From Nocardioidaceae bacterium (GTDB lineage: Bacteria; Actinomycetota; Actinomycetes; Propionibacteriales; Nocardioidaceae), in contig JAICWH010000026.1 of NCBI GenBank assembly GCA_025934895.1, positions 1 to 34,737 on the forward strand: a stretch of DNA of 34,737 bases. Reading direction: 5' to 3'. Both the position numbers and the translations under genes were made by a program. The notes under the pieces were generated by a model. The model was not told where the DNA came from. It saw only the letters and a program-made list of their open reading frames with translations, and made no database searches. This document shows, piece after piece, positions 15,892 through 26,725 of the stretch (within the stretch, counting starts at the first letter, position 1; every line of letters starts with the position of its first letter).

Positions 15892-16713
15892 GTGGTCGCT
15901 CGGGTCGGCATCTCCGGGTGGCGCTACGCGGGGTGGCGCGGCGACTTCTACCCCGTCGGTCTTGCCCAGCGTCGAGAGCTCGAGTACGCCGCGCAGCGGT
16001 TGACCTCCATCGAGATCAACGGCTCCTTCTACTCCCTGCAGCGGCCCACGTCGTACGCCGCCTGGCGCGCGGCTACGCCCGAGGACTTCGTCTTCGCCGT
16101 CAAGGGTGGCCGCTTCATCTCACACCTCAAGCGGCTGGTGGACGTCGAGACGCCGCTCGCCAACTTTTTCGCCTCGGGAGTGCTCGCGCTCGGTCCGAAG
16201 CTGGGTCCGATCCTGTGGCAGCTGCCGGAGAACCTGCGGTTCGACGCAGATGTGCTGGACGCCTTCTTCACGTTGCTGCCCGCGTCGACGGGCCAGGCGG
16301 CCAGGCTGGCCGAGCAGCACGACAGCAAGGTCAAGGAGGGTCGCTCGCTGACCACGACCGTGCAGGACGTCCCGCTGCGCTATGCGCTGGAGTTCCGCAG
16401 CGCGACGTTCGCGGTCCCGGCGGCCTACGAGGTGATGCGCCGGCACGGCGTCGCCTGCGTGGTCGCCGACACGGCCGGGCGCTGGCCCAAGGTCGAGCAG
16501 GTCACCGCCGACTTCATGTACCTGCGGCTGCACGGCGACCAAGAGCTCTACGCCAGCGGCTACTCCGACGCCGCGCTCGACGAGTGGGCCGCACGGTGCC
16601 GGGGCTGGCAGGCGAACGGGCTGGACGTGTTCGCCTACTTCGACAACGACATCAAGGGGTACGCACCCTACGACGCGATGCGGCTGATCCATCGACTGTG
16701 CCGACCCCGCTGA
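15892..16713 (+). CDS. DUF72 family TIM-barrel protein
   Basis: A 273-residue DUF72 (YecE-like) protein. Family hallmarks are the N-terminal VARVGISGWRYAGWRGDFYP, 'LEYAAQRLTSIEINGSFYSLQ', 'TPEDFVFAVKGGRFISHLKRL', 'LGPILWQLPENLRFD', 'YALEFRS' and the C-terminal 'DVFAYFDNDIKGYAPYDAMRL'. The biochemical role of the family is not established; a TIM-barrel fold and possible nucleic-acid or metal-linked functions have been proposed. The frame is open upstream to 15688, but only the GTG at 15892 gives the family's standard N-terminus. It is separated from ppdK by a strong hairpin. Confidence 0.9.
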   Translation: MVARVGISGWRYAGWRGDFYPVGLAQRRELEYAAQRLTSIEINGSFYSLQRPTSYAAWRAATPEDFVFAVKGGRFISHLKRLVDVETPLANFFASGVLALGPKLGPILWQLPENLRFDADVLDAFFTLLPASTGQAARLAEQHDSKVKEGRSLTTTVQDVPLRYALEFRSATFAVPAAYEVMRRHGVACVVADTAGRWPKVEQVTADFMYLRLHGDQELYASGYSDAALDEWAARCRGWQANGLDVFAYFDNDIKGYAPYDAMRLIHRLCRPR

Positions 16714-16838
16714 AACGGTTCGTGCAGCCGTCAACTAGTTCGCGTTGCGAAAGATTGTCCGTACAGGTCCTTGCAAGTTGGTCGTTCGTCATGTTGGGTC
16801 GACCTTGTTGGTGGACTTACGCAGGACACCAGCTGCAG

Positions 16839-16885
16839 TGAGCGCCCCTGACCGGCTTGACGTCTCGGACGGTGAGGGGCGCTCA
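16839..16885. terminator. Strong hairpin between convergent DUF72 and ppdK genes
   Basis: TGAGCGCCCCT (16839-16849) is perfectly complementary to AGGGGCGCTCA (16875-16885). After one G-G mismatch, ACCG pairs with CGGT, leaving a 15-nt loop. It lies 25 nt beyond the ppdK stop and 125 nt beyond the DUF72 stop and would act on both strands. No T-tract follows. Confidence 0.7.
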
Positions 16886-16909
16886 GCATGCCCAGTCGCG
16901 CAGGGGCCC

Positions 16910-19657
<2,748 letters not shown>

Positions 19658-19861
19658 CAGCCACACTCCTCCCACCTCGGAACTTGAACCCACCCTCACA
19701 ACGGGGACGCTGCCGGGCTGGGCGCCCGCCGAGGCCAGAGGCCGACGACTCTCCGCGGGACCGCGCCTGGCCACAGTCTGGACGATTCGGCCTGCGCGCA
19801 CCAGACACACCGTGCAGGACCCGAAGCAACCGGTGCCCGCGGGCTATGGTCAGCAGGCCGT

Positions 19862-19908
19862 GCGTGACATACGCTGACAAGCGTCTCGGGGGGCGAGACA
19901 GCGTGACA
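19862..19908 (+). promoter_or_regulatory. Structured leader of the LamG-like gene with alternative pairings
   Basis: ACGCT (19871-19875) can pair with AGCGT at 19880-19884 (4-nt loop) or with a second AGCGT at 19900-19904. The latter encloses the hairpin GTCTCG-GGGGG-CGAGAC (19883-19899). The two pairings are mutually exclusive because AGCGT copy 1 overlaps the GTCTCG stem. GCGTGACA is repeated at 19862 and 19901. TACGCT (19870-19875) is also a -10-like box, so the block could instead be promoter plus operator. Confidence 0.4.
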
Positions 19909-19926
19909 AACCGGGGGATAACCATC

Positions 19927-20655
19927 ATGAGGGTCCGATCTGCGCTCGCACTAAGCGCGACGGCAGCGCTGCTGGCAGTGACCACAACGGTCGGCGGTGC
20001 GTCGGCGGGCACCACCGATCAACGGGTGCTCGACCTCGAGCTCAACGAGTCCGCAGGGCTCAGAACGGCGGTCGACTCCAGCGGCTTCGGCCACGACGGT
20101 GCGATCGGTCCGTTGCCGCACGTCACGATGAACGGCGCGTTCGCCCACTTCGACAGGCATCCGCCCGGAGAGGGGATCTCCTACGGCCTGGCCCACCTGA
20201 TCACCGTCCCGGACGCCGCCGACGGCTCCCTGGACCCGGGCGCGGGGAACTTCACCATCGAGATCCGCTACCGGACCAAGGAGAACTTCGGCAACCTCCT
20301 CCAGAAGGGCCAGGCGACGTCTTCCGGTGGCCAGGTCAAGCTCCAGCAGCCCAGGGGCAAGCTGAGTTGCATGTTCAAGACCCCGACCGGTACGGCCACG
20401 GCGGGCTCCGGCACCACGCCGCTCAACGACAACCTGTTCCACTCCATCCGCTGTGTGCGGACACCCACGTCCGTGACGATGTACGTCGACGGCGTCCAGA
20501 CCGGACGGGTCAACCACAACACCGGCACGTTGAACAACAACAAGCTGTGGAGCATCGGAGGAAAGCCGGAGTGCGACGGCGTGAAGGTGACCTGTGACTA
20601 CTTCGCCGGCGACGTGGACTACGTGCGGCTGACCAAGGCGGCCACCACCGGCTGA
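19927..20655 (+). CDS. Secreted LamG/concanavalin A-like domain protein
   Basis: A 242-residue exported protein. A Sec signal peptide spans residues 1-27 (MRVRSALAL basic/hydrophobic start, cleavage after ASA). The mature part is a single jelly-roll of the LamG/laminin-G_3 type: 'LDLELNESAGLRTAVDSSGFGHDGAIG' at its N-terminus, 'GNFTIEIRYRTKENFGNLLQKG', and the hallmark 'SVTMYVDGVQTG…TGTLNNNKLWSIGGK' followed by 'FAGDVDYVRL'. Four cysteines (in KLSCMF, SIRCVR, PECDG, VTCDYF) could form two disulfides, fitting an extracellular location. The ATG has GGGGGAT about 7 nt upstream. The ligand is unknown; such domains usually bind carbohydrates or surfaces. It stands alone, not attached to an enzyme. 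Confidence 0.88.
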   Translation: MRVRSALALSATAALLAVTTTVGGASAGTTDQRVLDLELNESAGLRTAVDSSGFGHDGAIGPLPHVTMNGAFAHFDRHPPGEGISYGLAHLITVPDAADGSLDPGAGNFTIEIRYRTKENFGNLLQKGQATSSGGQVKLQQPRGKLSCMFKTPTGTATAGSGTTPLNDNLFHSIRCVRTPTSVTMYVDGVQTGRVNHNTGTLNNNKLWSIGGKPECDGVKVTCDYFAGDVDYVRLTKAATTG

Positions 20656-20725
20656 GGGCACGATGGCGGGGACCGGGACGAGCGCGACGCTCCTCCCGCA
20701 CGTGTGGCGCGGCGGGTGGGTCCTG

Positions 20726-21517
20726 TCAGTGCACGTCGAGGCGTTCGAAGGCCCGCATCGCCGCGAGATCGAGGAGGATACCGAGTCCGACGAGTGCGGC
20801 GATGTCCCGCCAGAGCGGGCCGGCGCCGGTCAGCTGACCCCCTCCGACCGCCCAGTAGAACGGGGAGGCCCATCGGATCGCGTGCACCCCATGCACGGCC
20901 GGGGCCAGCGAGCTGATCAGGTACCCCGCCGCGGCGACCGTGGTGGCCACCCCGAGAGCGATACCGCGACTGCCGGTGGCGGCCCCGATGGCGAGGGCGA
21001 GGAGGCCCAGGTCCCAGGCGAGCAGACAGGTGGTTGCGGTGACCGCGACTGCACCGGCCCAGTCGGGGTCGAGGTCGAACGCCGGCCCCGCCAGCAGGCA
21101 CAGAAATGTCACGGCGGGCACGGCGACCGCGAGTGCCATGAGCGTGACCGTCTTCTGCAGCAGCAGCGCCCGCCGGGTCAGCGGCAGGGTTGCGGTGAGG
21201 CCGAGGCTGCCGTCCTCGTCCTGCCCAGCGATCGCTCCGGCTCCATACCCGACGGTGAGCAGCAGGGCGATCAGGGGGACGAAGTTGGCGTACAGGTTCG
21301 CGTTGAGCCAGCCGGCGGTCGACGTCAGTGACCCGGTCGCCCCGAAGAGGGCGGCCATGGTCGGGTTGTCCTGGGTCATCTGGTTCAGGGATGCGTCGCC
21401 CTCGAAGGCGGGGTAGATGGCCACGATCAGGAACGCGTAGGCGGCGATGCCGAGCATGCAGCCGATCAGCATCCGCCGACGGGTGCGTAGGTCGAGCCGG
21501 GCGACGTCAAGCGTCAT
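20726..21517 (-). CDS. ABC transporter permease (ABC-2 type)
   Basis: A 263-residue integral membrane protein with about six hydrophobic helices: 'MLIGCMLGIAAYAFLIVAIY', 'LYANFVPLIALLLTVGYGAGAIAG', 'TVTLMALAVAVPAVTFLCLLAG', 'TCLLAWDLGLLALAIGAATG', 'GVATTVAAAGYLISSLAPAV' and a C-terminal one. The segment GQDEDGSLGLTATLPLTRRALLLQK is characteristic of ABC-2 permeases of drug or lipid exporters. The ATG at 21517 overlaps the end of the ATPase gene by 11 bp; the longer open frame is a shadow of that gene. Together with the ATPase and MarR genes it forms a repressor-controlled efflux unit. The substrate is unknown. Confidence 0.88.
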   Translation of the reverse strand: MTLDVARLDLRTRRRMLIGCMLGIAAYAFLIVAIYPAFEGDASLNQMTQDNPTMAALFGATGSLTSTAGWLNANLYANFVPLIALLLTVGYGAGAIAGQDEDGSLGLTATLPLTRRALLLQKTVTLMALAVAVPAVTFLCLLAGPAFDLDPDWAGAVAVTATTCLLAWDLGLLALAIGAATGSRGIALGVATTVAAAGYLISSLAPAVHGVHAIRWASPFYWAVGGGQLTGAGPLWRDIAALVGLGILLDLAAMRAFERLDVH

Positions 21518-22448
21518 GTGAGGACTCCTTGTCGGCGTAGAAGGTGAGGAACAGCTCGTCGAGGTCTGCGGGCCTGGCAACGATGTCCTCCGCCCCATCC
21601 TTGGCCGCGGCGGCGAGAACCGGTGTGACTGGTCCAGTCACGGCGAGGACCAGGCGGCGGCTATCGGTTGCACGCAGTTCCGTCCCGGGGAGGGCGGCGT
21701 AGGTCGCCGGGTTCGGACGAGCGGGGAACAGGAGCTCGATCACTCGAGGGGCGCGGGCCCGCAGCCCCTCGACACTGTCGGCGGCGACGATCTGGCCCTC
21801 GCGGATGATGGCGAGCTGGTGGACGACCCGTTGCACCTCCGCGAGGTCGTGGGAGGACAGGAACACGGTGCTGCCCGCTGCCACGACCTCTTCGAGGAGT
21901 TGAGCGAACTCGTCTTGCAGGAGCGGATCCAGCCCGGAGGTCGGCTCGTCGAGAACCAGGAGCTCGGGGCGGTGCTGGAAGGCCAGCAGGAGGCCGATCT
22001 TCTGACGGTTGCCCTTGGACAGGGTGCGGACGGGGCGGTCGAGCTCTGCACCGAAGCGCTGCGCAAGGTCGCGGCGGGTGCTCAGATCGGTCATTGCGCG
22101 CGCGTGGGCGAAACGGTCGAGGATCTCCTGGCCGGTGAGTCGGCCGAACAGGGTGAGTTCGCCGGGTAGGTAGCCGACCCGCCGCATCAGCTCGGCGTGG
22201 TCCCGGACAGGGTCCAGTCCGAGCACCTGCCGGGTGCCGGACGTCGGGTGGTACAGCCCGAGCATCAGCCGGATCGTGGTGGACTTCCCGGCACCGTTCG
22301 GGCCCAGGAAGCCAAACACCTGGTGCGGGTTCACCTCCAGGTCCACGCCGCGGATGCCTCGCCGGGGGCCGAACGACTTGGTCAGGTGCGTCAGCCGCAC
22401 CGCCGGCTCCGGGTTCCCGGTCGCGGTGACCGCACCTGTCCGCACCAT
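21507..22448 (-). CDS. ABC transporter ATP-binding protein
   Basis: A 313-residue ATPase of the DrrA/CcmA type. Walker A GPNGAGKST (49-57), signature LSKGN (143-147, with K for the usual G), Walker B LLVLDEPTSGLD (163-174) and switch histidine H200 in SSHD are intact. About 85 residues follow the nucleotide-binding domain, as in export ATPases. It begins 7 nt after the marR stop and overlaps the permease start, so the three genes are one operon. It powers the permease encoded next. Confidence 0.95.
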   Translation of the reverse strand: MVRTGAVTATGNPEPAVRLTHLTKSFGPRRGIRGVDLEVNPHQVFGFLGPNGAGKSTTIRLMLGLYHPTSGTRQVLGLDPVRDHAELMRRVGYLPGELTLFGRLTGQEILDRFAHARAMTDLSTRRDLAQRFGAELDRPVRTLSKGNRQKIGLLLAFQHRPELLVLDEPTSGLDPLLQDEFAQLLEEVVAAGSTVFLSSHDLAEVQRVVHQLAIIREGQIVAADSVEGLRARAPRVIELLFPARPNPATYAALPGTELRATDSRRLVLAVTGPVTPVLAAAAKDGAEDIVARPADLDELFLTFYADKESSHDA

Positions 22449-22454
22449 GTCGGT

Positions 22455-22955
22455 TCACCAACCCAACATCGTGGCGGAGTCGGCGAATGCCAGGGGTTCC
22501 TCGGCGGCGACTGCGAAGGACAGCAGCGCGTCCACGAGCTGTCGGCGGTGCTCGGCCGGCATCGCGACCACGATGCCCTCGATCGCAGCGCGTCTTCGCG
22601 CGGTCACCTGGTCGACGAGTCGCTTTCCACGAAGGGTCGGCTCGATGACGACCTCCCGCCGGTCCTGGTCGTTCTCCCGGCGCTCGACGAACCCGGCGGC
22701 GACCAGCTTGTCCACCGTGCGCAGCGCGGTGGAGGCGTTGACCCCGAGCCGATCGGCGAGGCGGTTGAGCCGGGTCGGACCATGCGCACCGAGGACCACC
22801 AGCGTGCGGAACTGGGTGATGGTCACCGCCTCGTCCAAGCCGGCCAGCGAGTTGGCGGAGACACCCACCAGCACCCGCGAGGCGGTCAGCAGCGCGGTCA
22901 CCAGCTCGTCGAGCTCCTCGTCCCGAACCCGGTGCTTCCCCCGCGACTCCCGCAT
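22455..22955 (-). CDS. MarR-family transcriptional regulator
   Basis: A 166-residue winged-helix regulator. The core 'ITQFRTLVVLGAHGPTRLNRLADRLGVNASTALRTVDKLVAAGFVERRENDQDRREVVIEPT' (about 46-107) includes the recognition helix and the DxRR beta-wing typical of MarR proteins; flanking helices form the dimer interface. The ATG at 22955 has CAGGAG 8 nt upstream. It is the first gene of the operon with the ABC exporter and very likely controls it. An imperfect palindrome 29-57 bp upstream of its start is the obvious operator candidate. Confidence 0.92.
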   Translation of the reverse strand: MRESRGKHRVRDEELDELVTALLTASRVLVGVSANSLAGLDEAVTITQFRTLVVLGAHGPTRLNRLADRLGVNASTALRTVDKLVAAGFVERRENDQDRREVVIEPTLRGKRLVDQVTARRRAAIEGIVVAMPAEHRRQLVDALLSFAVAAEEPLAFADSATMLGW

Positions 22956-22983
22956 GCTCAGCTCCTGGACCCTCCATGACTTT

Positions 22984-23012
22984 GTTGCAACGCAAGTATT
23001 GCATACTGCAAC
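22984..23012. promoter_or_regulatory. Candidate MarR operator upstream of the marR-ABC operon
   Basis: An AT-rich block contains the perfect palindrome AGTAT-TGC-ATACT (22995-23007) flanked by GTTGCA (22984-22989) and TGCAAC (23007-23012), giving a larger imperfect dyad. MarR proteins bind 16-20-bp AT-rich palindromes near their own promoters. This is the only such element in the 181-bp gap between the transporter stop and marR. Confidence 0.6.
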
Positions 23013-23136
23013 TCACCACGGCAAGGGCAACGGACCCGCACAGCCTGAGGTCGACATCCGCGCGCGCAGACGTCTGGTCGGGCGCATCCGAGGTGCATCC
23101 GAGAGTCTTCGGCGGCCGGTGCCACCGATTGCCAGG

Positions 23137-25101
23137 TCAGCCGGCGTGGATATGGGGGCGACGGCTGCGGTCGGGTTCCGCTCGGCGGAGGACCTCGCGG
23201 GCGACCGGGGCGACTTCGCCGACCCCGAAGAGCAGGAACCACAGCAGGTGCTTGGCTGGGTTGCCTTCGGTCCACTCGAAGTAGATGTGGGGTCGGACGC
23301 CGGTGCGGTCACGGATGTCGAGCAGCAACGAGGCCAGGGTGTTGGGCACGGAGGCGCCGGTGACCGTGAGAACCCGGTACTCCTCGTGCATGACCTCGCC
23401 GTGGACTTCGATGCGGCTCTCGAAGTCGGAGTAGTCGCCGACCTGGACCTCGACGAAGATGATGTCGCCGGCGTTGGGCAGGTCGTGATCGTCGACGATC
23501 TGGCGGACCTTGTCCCGGTACTCCGCGAGGTCGCGGGCGTCGGGCTCGTTGGCGACCAGTCGGATCGAGCGGCGCGCGCAGTCGCGTAGGAAGGACTCGG
23601 CGCGCGCGTCGTAGCTGATGGCGGTGGTGCGGAGCTCGAAGGCCCGCAACGCTCGGGAGAGCATGGACACCACGATGATCGCGGCGATGAAGCAGGCGCC
23701 GATCTTGACGCCGTCGGGACGCTCGCGGACGTTGTCAAGGGTGGTGTAGGCGAGCACGACCCCGATCAGGGCGTACGCCGCCGTGAGCCGTCGTTGGCCG
23801 GCCCGCCGGGCGGCGAGGGTGACCGCGACCGCTGCCGAGGTCATCAGCACCAGCACGCCGGTGGCGTACGCGCCGCCTTGGGCATTGACGTCGGCATCGA
23901 AGATCCAGGTGATCAAGAAGGCGGCACCGGTGAGCACGAGGACCAGCGGCCGCACCGCCCCGGCCCACTCCGGTGACATGCCATAGCGCGGCAGGTAGCG
24001 GGGAATCAGGTTGAGCATGCCTGCCATGGCCGAGGCGCCGGCGAACCACAGGATCAGGATGCTCGAGATGTCGTAGAGGGTGCCGAAGCCGTTGCCCAGG
24101 TACAGATGTGCGAGGTAGGCCAGAGCCCGGCCGTTGGCCGGGCCGCCGTCCTCGAAGGCCGCCGCCGGGATGAGGAGCGTGGTCACCAGGCTGGAGGCGA
24201 TGAGGTAGACGCTCATGATGAAGGCGGCTGTGGTGAGCAACCTCTTGGTGCTGCGGATCCGGCCCGCGGGACGCCGTGGGTCATCCGCCGGCTCGCCCTG
24301 GACGTGGCTCATCACGGCGACGCCGGTCTCGAACCCGGACATGCCGAGGGCGAGCTTGGGGAAGAGCGTCAGGGACACCGCGATCATCACGGCGAGGCTG
24401 CCGTGCTGGGCGGTCAACGCGCTGGTCCAGTCGGTGACCGCGTGCGCATCCTGCGCGACGTGCCCTGCGGCAGCCGCGATCACGACCGCGTTGAGACCGA
24501 GGTAGACGACCACGAGGCCGACCGCCACGCCGATCGCCTCGGTGAACCCTTTGAGGAAGACGGCACCGAGGAGCGCGATGAGCGTCATCGTGATCCACAA
24601 CTGCTGGCCGTGCAGTACCGCGGGCACGTGCGGGTTCTCCACCAGGTGAGCGCTGGCGTCGGCGGCGGACAGCGTGATGGTGATGATGAAGTCGGTCAGC
24701 GCGAAGCCGAGGAGCACCAGCACGAACAGCTTGCCACGCCAGAACGGCAGCAGCCGCTCCAGCATCGCGATCGAGCCCTGCCCGTGCGGGCTCTCGGCAG
24801 CCACGCGGCGGTAGACCGGCAAGGCGCCGAACAGGGTGAGCAGGACCAGGACGACGGTCGCCAACGGGCTGAGCAAGCCGGCGGCGAGGAAAGCGATCCC
24901 GGGCTGGTAGCCGAGGGTCGAGAAGTAGTCCACGCCGGTCAGGCACATCACCTTCCACCAGGGGTGCGGATGCTCGCCGGGGTGGCCGGCCGCGTGGGGA
25001 CCGGCATGCCGCGCGGTGTCCTCGGGACGGTGAAAGAACCACTCCCGGAACCGTCCCGGGCTCACCTCGCGGGGCTGCACATCGACGCTCACTCCTCCCA
25101 T
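23137..25101 (-). CDS. APC-superfamily transporter with C-terminal soluble domain, possible K+ importer (KimA-like)
   Basis: A 654-residue membrane protein. After a 50-residue hydrophilic N-terminus, about 12 hydrophobic helices run from '[25 protein letters not shown]' to roughly residue 500. The [10 protein letters not shown] region and 'SHVQGEP' loops fit the APC/amino-acid-polyamine-organocation fold. A soluble tail of about 150 residues follows ([21 protein letters not shown]…), as in KimA/YdaO-type potassium importers. Its divergent partner is a KdpDE-like two-component system, which favours ion rather than amino-acid transport; this is inference. Start ATG 25101 was chosen over an open frame reaching 25182; GTG 25092 or a later GTG are alternatives because GGGAGGAG overlaps this ATG. 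A pair of 11-bp-phased direct repeats lies 32 bp upstream. Confidence 0.85.
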   Translation of the reverse strand: MGGVSVDVQPREVSPGRFREWFFHRPEDTARHAGPHAAGHPGEHPHPWWKVMCLTGVDYFSTLGYQPGIAFLAAGLLSPLATVVLVLLTLFGALPVYRRVAAESPHGQGSIAMLERLLPFWRGKLFVLVLLGFALTDFIITITLSAADASAHLVENPHVPAVLHGQQLWITMTLIALLGAVFLKGFTEAIGVAVGLVVVYLGLNAVVIAAAAGHVAQDAHAVTDWTSALTAQHGSLAVMIAVSLTLFPKLALGMSGFETGVAVMSHVQGEPADDPRRPAGRIRSTKRLLTTAAFIMSVYLIASSLVTTLLIPAAAFEDGGPANGRALAYLAHLYLGNGFGTLYDISSILILWFAGASAMAGMLNLIPRYLPRYGMSPEWAGAVRPLVLVLTGAAFLITWIFDADVNAQGGAYATGVLVLMTSAAVAVTLAARRAGQRRLTAAYALIGVVLAYTTLDNVRERPDGVKIGACFIAAIIVVSMLSRALRAFELRTTAISYDARAESFLRDCARRSIRLVANEPDARDLAEYRDKVRQIVDDHDLPNAGDIIFVEVQVGDYSDFESRIEVHGEVMHEEYRVLTVTGASVPNTLASLLLDIRDRTGVRPHIYFEWTEGNPAKHLLWFLLFGVGEVAPVAREVLRRAEPDRSRRPHIHAG

Positions 25102-25132
25102 CCAACCCACGCGCGGCCGTATTCGGGACGGG

Positions 25133-25149
25133 CCTAACAACCTCCTAAC
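25133..25149 (-). promoter_or_regulatory. Direct-repeat pair GTTAGG-N5-GTTAGG upstream of the transporter
   Basis: Read in the direction of transporter transcription, GTTAGG occurs twice with an 11-bp period (25149-25144 and 25138-25133), 32 bp before the ATG. Tandem sites one helical turn apart are how OmpR/PhoB-family response regulators bind. It mirrors the pair at 25200-25216. Confidence 0.65.
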
Positions 25150-25199
25150 GGTTCCCTTCGGTCGCGTGTCAGCACGCCGCATGGGTTGGCAGGGTCGGC

Positions 25200-25216
25200 G
25201 TCAGGGTTGTGTCAGG
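25200..25216 (+). promoter_or_regulatory. Direct-repeat pair GTCAGG-N5-GTCAGG upstream of the sensor-kinase operon
   Basis: GTCAGG at 25200-25205 and 25211-25216, again with an 11-bp period. It differs from the transporter-side motif by one base (GTCAGG versus GTTAGG) and is oriented toward the rightward operon. Together the two pairs form a symmetric control region. Confidence 0.65.
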
Positions 25217-25247
25217 AACTCCGCTCGACGCCTCGCCTCCGGGTTGA

Positions 25248-25580
25248 GTGGGCGGCGTGGCTGTGCAGACCATGACCGACGAGGCCGGAGTTCGGTTCGG
25301 CATCGGCAATGGCGTGTTGTTACTGCTTACCGCGGTGGTCGTCGCGGCCCGGCTGACCGGGGCGTACGGCGTGGGGCTGCTGCTCCTTGCGACGGCGGTC
25401 CTCGCCGCCGCGTTGGACCGACGGCACGCCCTCGGTCTGGGTCTGGCCGGGTGGGCGTTCGCCACCGGATTCGCGATCCACACCCTGGGTGTCTTGACCT
25501 TCGCGCCGCACGACCTGTTGCTCCTGGCCGCGTTCATGCTCACCGCGACCGCCACCAGCGGAGTTCGGGTGCCGGCGTGA
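25248..25580 (+). CDS. Small multi-helix membrane protein, unknown function
   Basis: A 110-residue (or shorter) protein with three hydrophobic segments: 'GNGVLLLLTAVVVAARLTGAYGVG', 'LLLLATAVLAAAL' and 'LGLGLAGWAFATGFAIHTLGVLTF' through 'LLLLAAFMLTAT'. I do not recognise a family. The start is uncertain: GTG 25248, GTG 25257, GTG 25263 and ATG 25272 are all in frame and none has a clear ribosome-binding site. It is the first gene after the direct-repeat pair and precedes the sensor kinase by 71 bp, so it may be an accessory to the kinase or the transporter. Confidence 0.6.
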   Translation: MGGVAVQTMTDEAGVRFGIGNGVLLLLTAVVVAARLTGAYGVGLLLLATAVLAAALDRRHALGLGLAGWAFATGFAIHTLGVLTFAPHDLLLLAAFMLTATATSGVRVPA

Positions 25581-25651
25581 GCGCTGCGGTGAGACGGTCG
25601 GGGAGCACAATGGGCTGTGGTGCCGCAGGCGCAGGCAGGTCAGGAGCAGTG

Positions 25652-26725
25652 ATGGTTCCCGGTGGTCTGAGCACCCGCCGGCGTGCGTCTGGCTATGCGC
25701 TGGCGGTCGTCGGGGTCGGCGTTTTGACTGCTGGGCTTCTCCCGTTACGCGATCGTCTGGACCTGGCCAGCGACGCACTGTTGTTCTTGCTGTTGGTCGT
25801 CACCGCCGCGATCCTCGGCGGCCTGGGCCCTGCCCTGGTCGCGGGCGCCCTCGGCGCGGTACTGCTGAACTTCTTCTTCACCCAGCCGTACCGCACCCTG
25901 AGGATCCATGAGGCCAGCGACGTCGTCGCCGTCGTGGTCTTCGCGGTGGTGGCACTGATGGTCAGCTGGGTGGTCGACCTCGCAGCCCGGCGGACCTCGG
26001 CGGTGCGCGAGGCCGCCGAACTCGAGGCCGGCAACCGGCTACGGACCGCGCTCCTGGCCGCTGTCGGTCACGACCTGCGGACCCCGCTGGCCACCGCGAA
26101 GGCGGTGGTCTCCGGGCTGCGCAGCCGCGACGTCGTCCTCAGCGACGACGATCGTCGTGAGCTCCTCGAGACGGCCGACGATGCGCTCGACCGGCTCGCA
26201 CGCCTGGTCGAGAACCTGCTCGACCTCAGCCGGCTCCAAGCCGGTGCGCTGCCGGTACGCACCCGTCCGGTGCCAGTCGACGATGTCGTCGCCCGCGCGC
26301 TCGACGACCTCGGGGTCGAGCCCCGGGCCGTGCTGCTCGACCTGCCTGAACACCTGCCCGACGTGGTCGTCGACCCCGGCCTGCTGGAGCGGGTGGTCGT
26401 CAACCTGGTCGCCAACGCCCAGCGCCACGCCGTCGACCCGCCATTGCTCACCGCGAACACCATCGACGATCGTGTCGAGCTGCGGATCGTTGACACCGGA
26501 CCTGGAATTGCGATGACCGACCGGGACCGGGTCTTCGTGCCGTTCCAACGACTCGGCGACTCCGGCAGCACCGGCCTCGGGCTTGGTCTTGCGCTCTCGC
26601 GAGGTCTGGTCGAGGCGATGGCCGGCAGCCTGGCGCTCGAGGAGACACCGGGCGGTGGGCTCACCGCGGTGGTCTCGCTGCCAGCCGCACCGGCGGCGGA
26701 TCCGCGGGCCCAGGTGCCCTCATGA
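25652..26725 (+). CDS. KdpD-like sensor histidine kinase lacking the N-terminal KdpD/USP domains
   Basis: A 357-residue membrane kinase. Residues 12-110 form a four-helix DUF4118-type domain, including the typical LNFFFTQPYRTLRI between helices. The HisKA domain carries phosphoacceptor H140 in VGHDLRTPLA, and the HATPase domain has the N box NLVANAQRH (251-259), G1 DTGPGIA (281-287) and G2 GSTGLGLGL (305-313). Full KdpD proteins are about 850-900 residues, with cytoplasmic KdpD and universal-stress domains that bind ATP or c-di-AMP before the membrane part. These are absent here, so input must differ. ATG 25652 follows AGGAG at good spacing. The stop overlaps the response-regulator start (ATGA at 26722-26725). 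Confidence 0.92.
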   Translation: MVPGGLSTRRRASGYALAVVGVGVLTAGLLPLRDRLDLASDALLFLLLVVTAAILGGLGPALVAGALGAVLLNFFFTQPYRTLRIHEASDVVAVVVFAVVALMVSWVVDLAARRTSAVREAAELEAGNRLRTALLAAVGHDLRTPLATAKAVVSGLRSRDVVLSDDDRRELLETADDALDRLARLVENLLDLSRLQAGALPVRTRPVPVDDVVARALDDLGVEPRAVLLDLPEHLPDVVVDPGLLERVVVNLVANAQRHAVDPPLLTANTIDDRVELRIVDTGPGIAMTDRDRVFVPFQRLGDSGSTGLGLGLALSRGLVEAMAGSLALEETPGGGLTAVVSLPAAPAADPRAQVPS

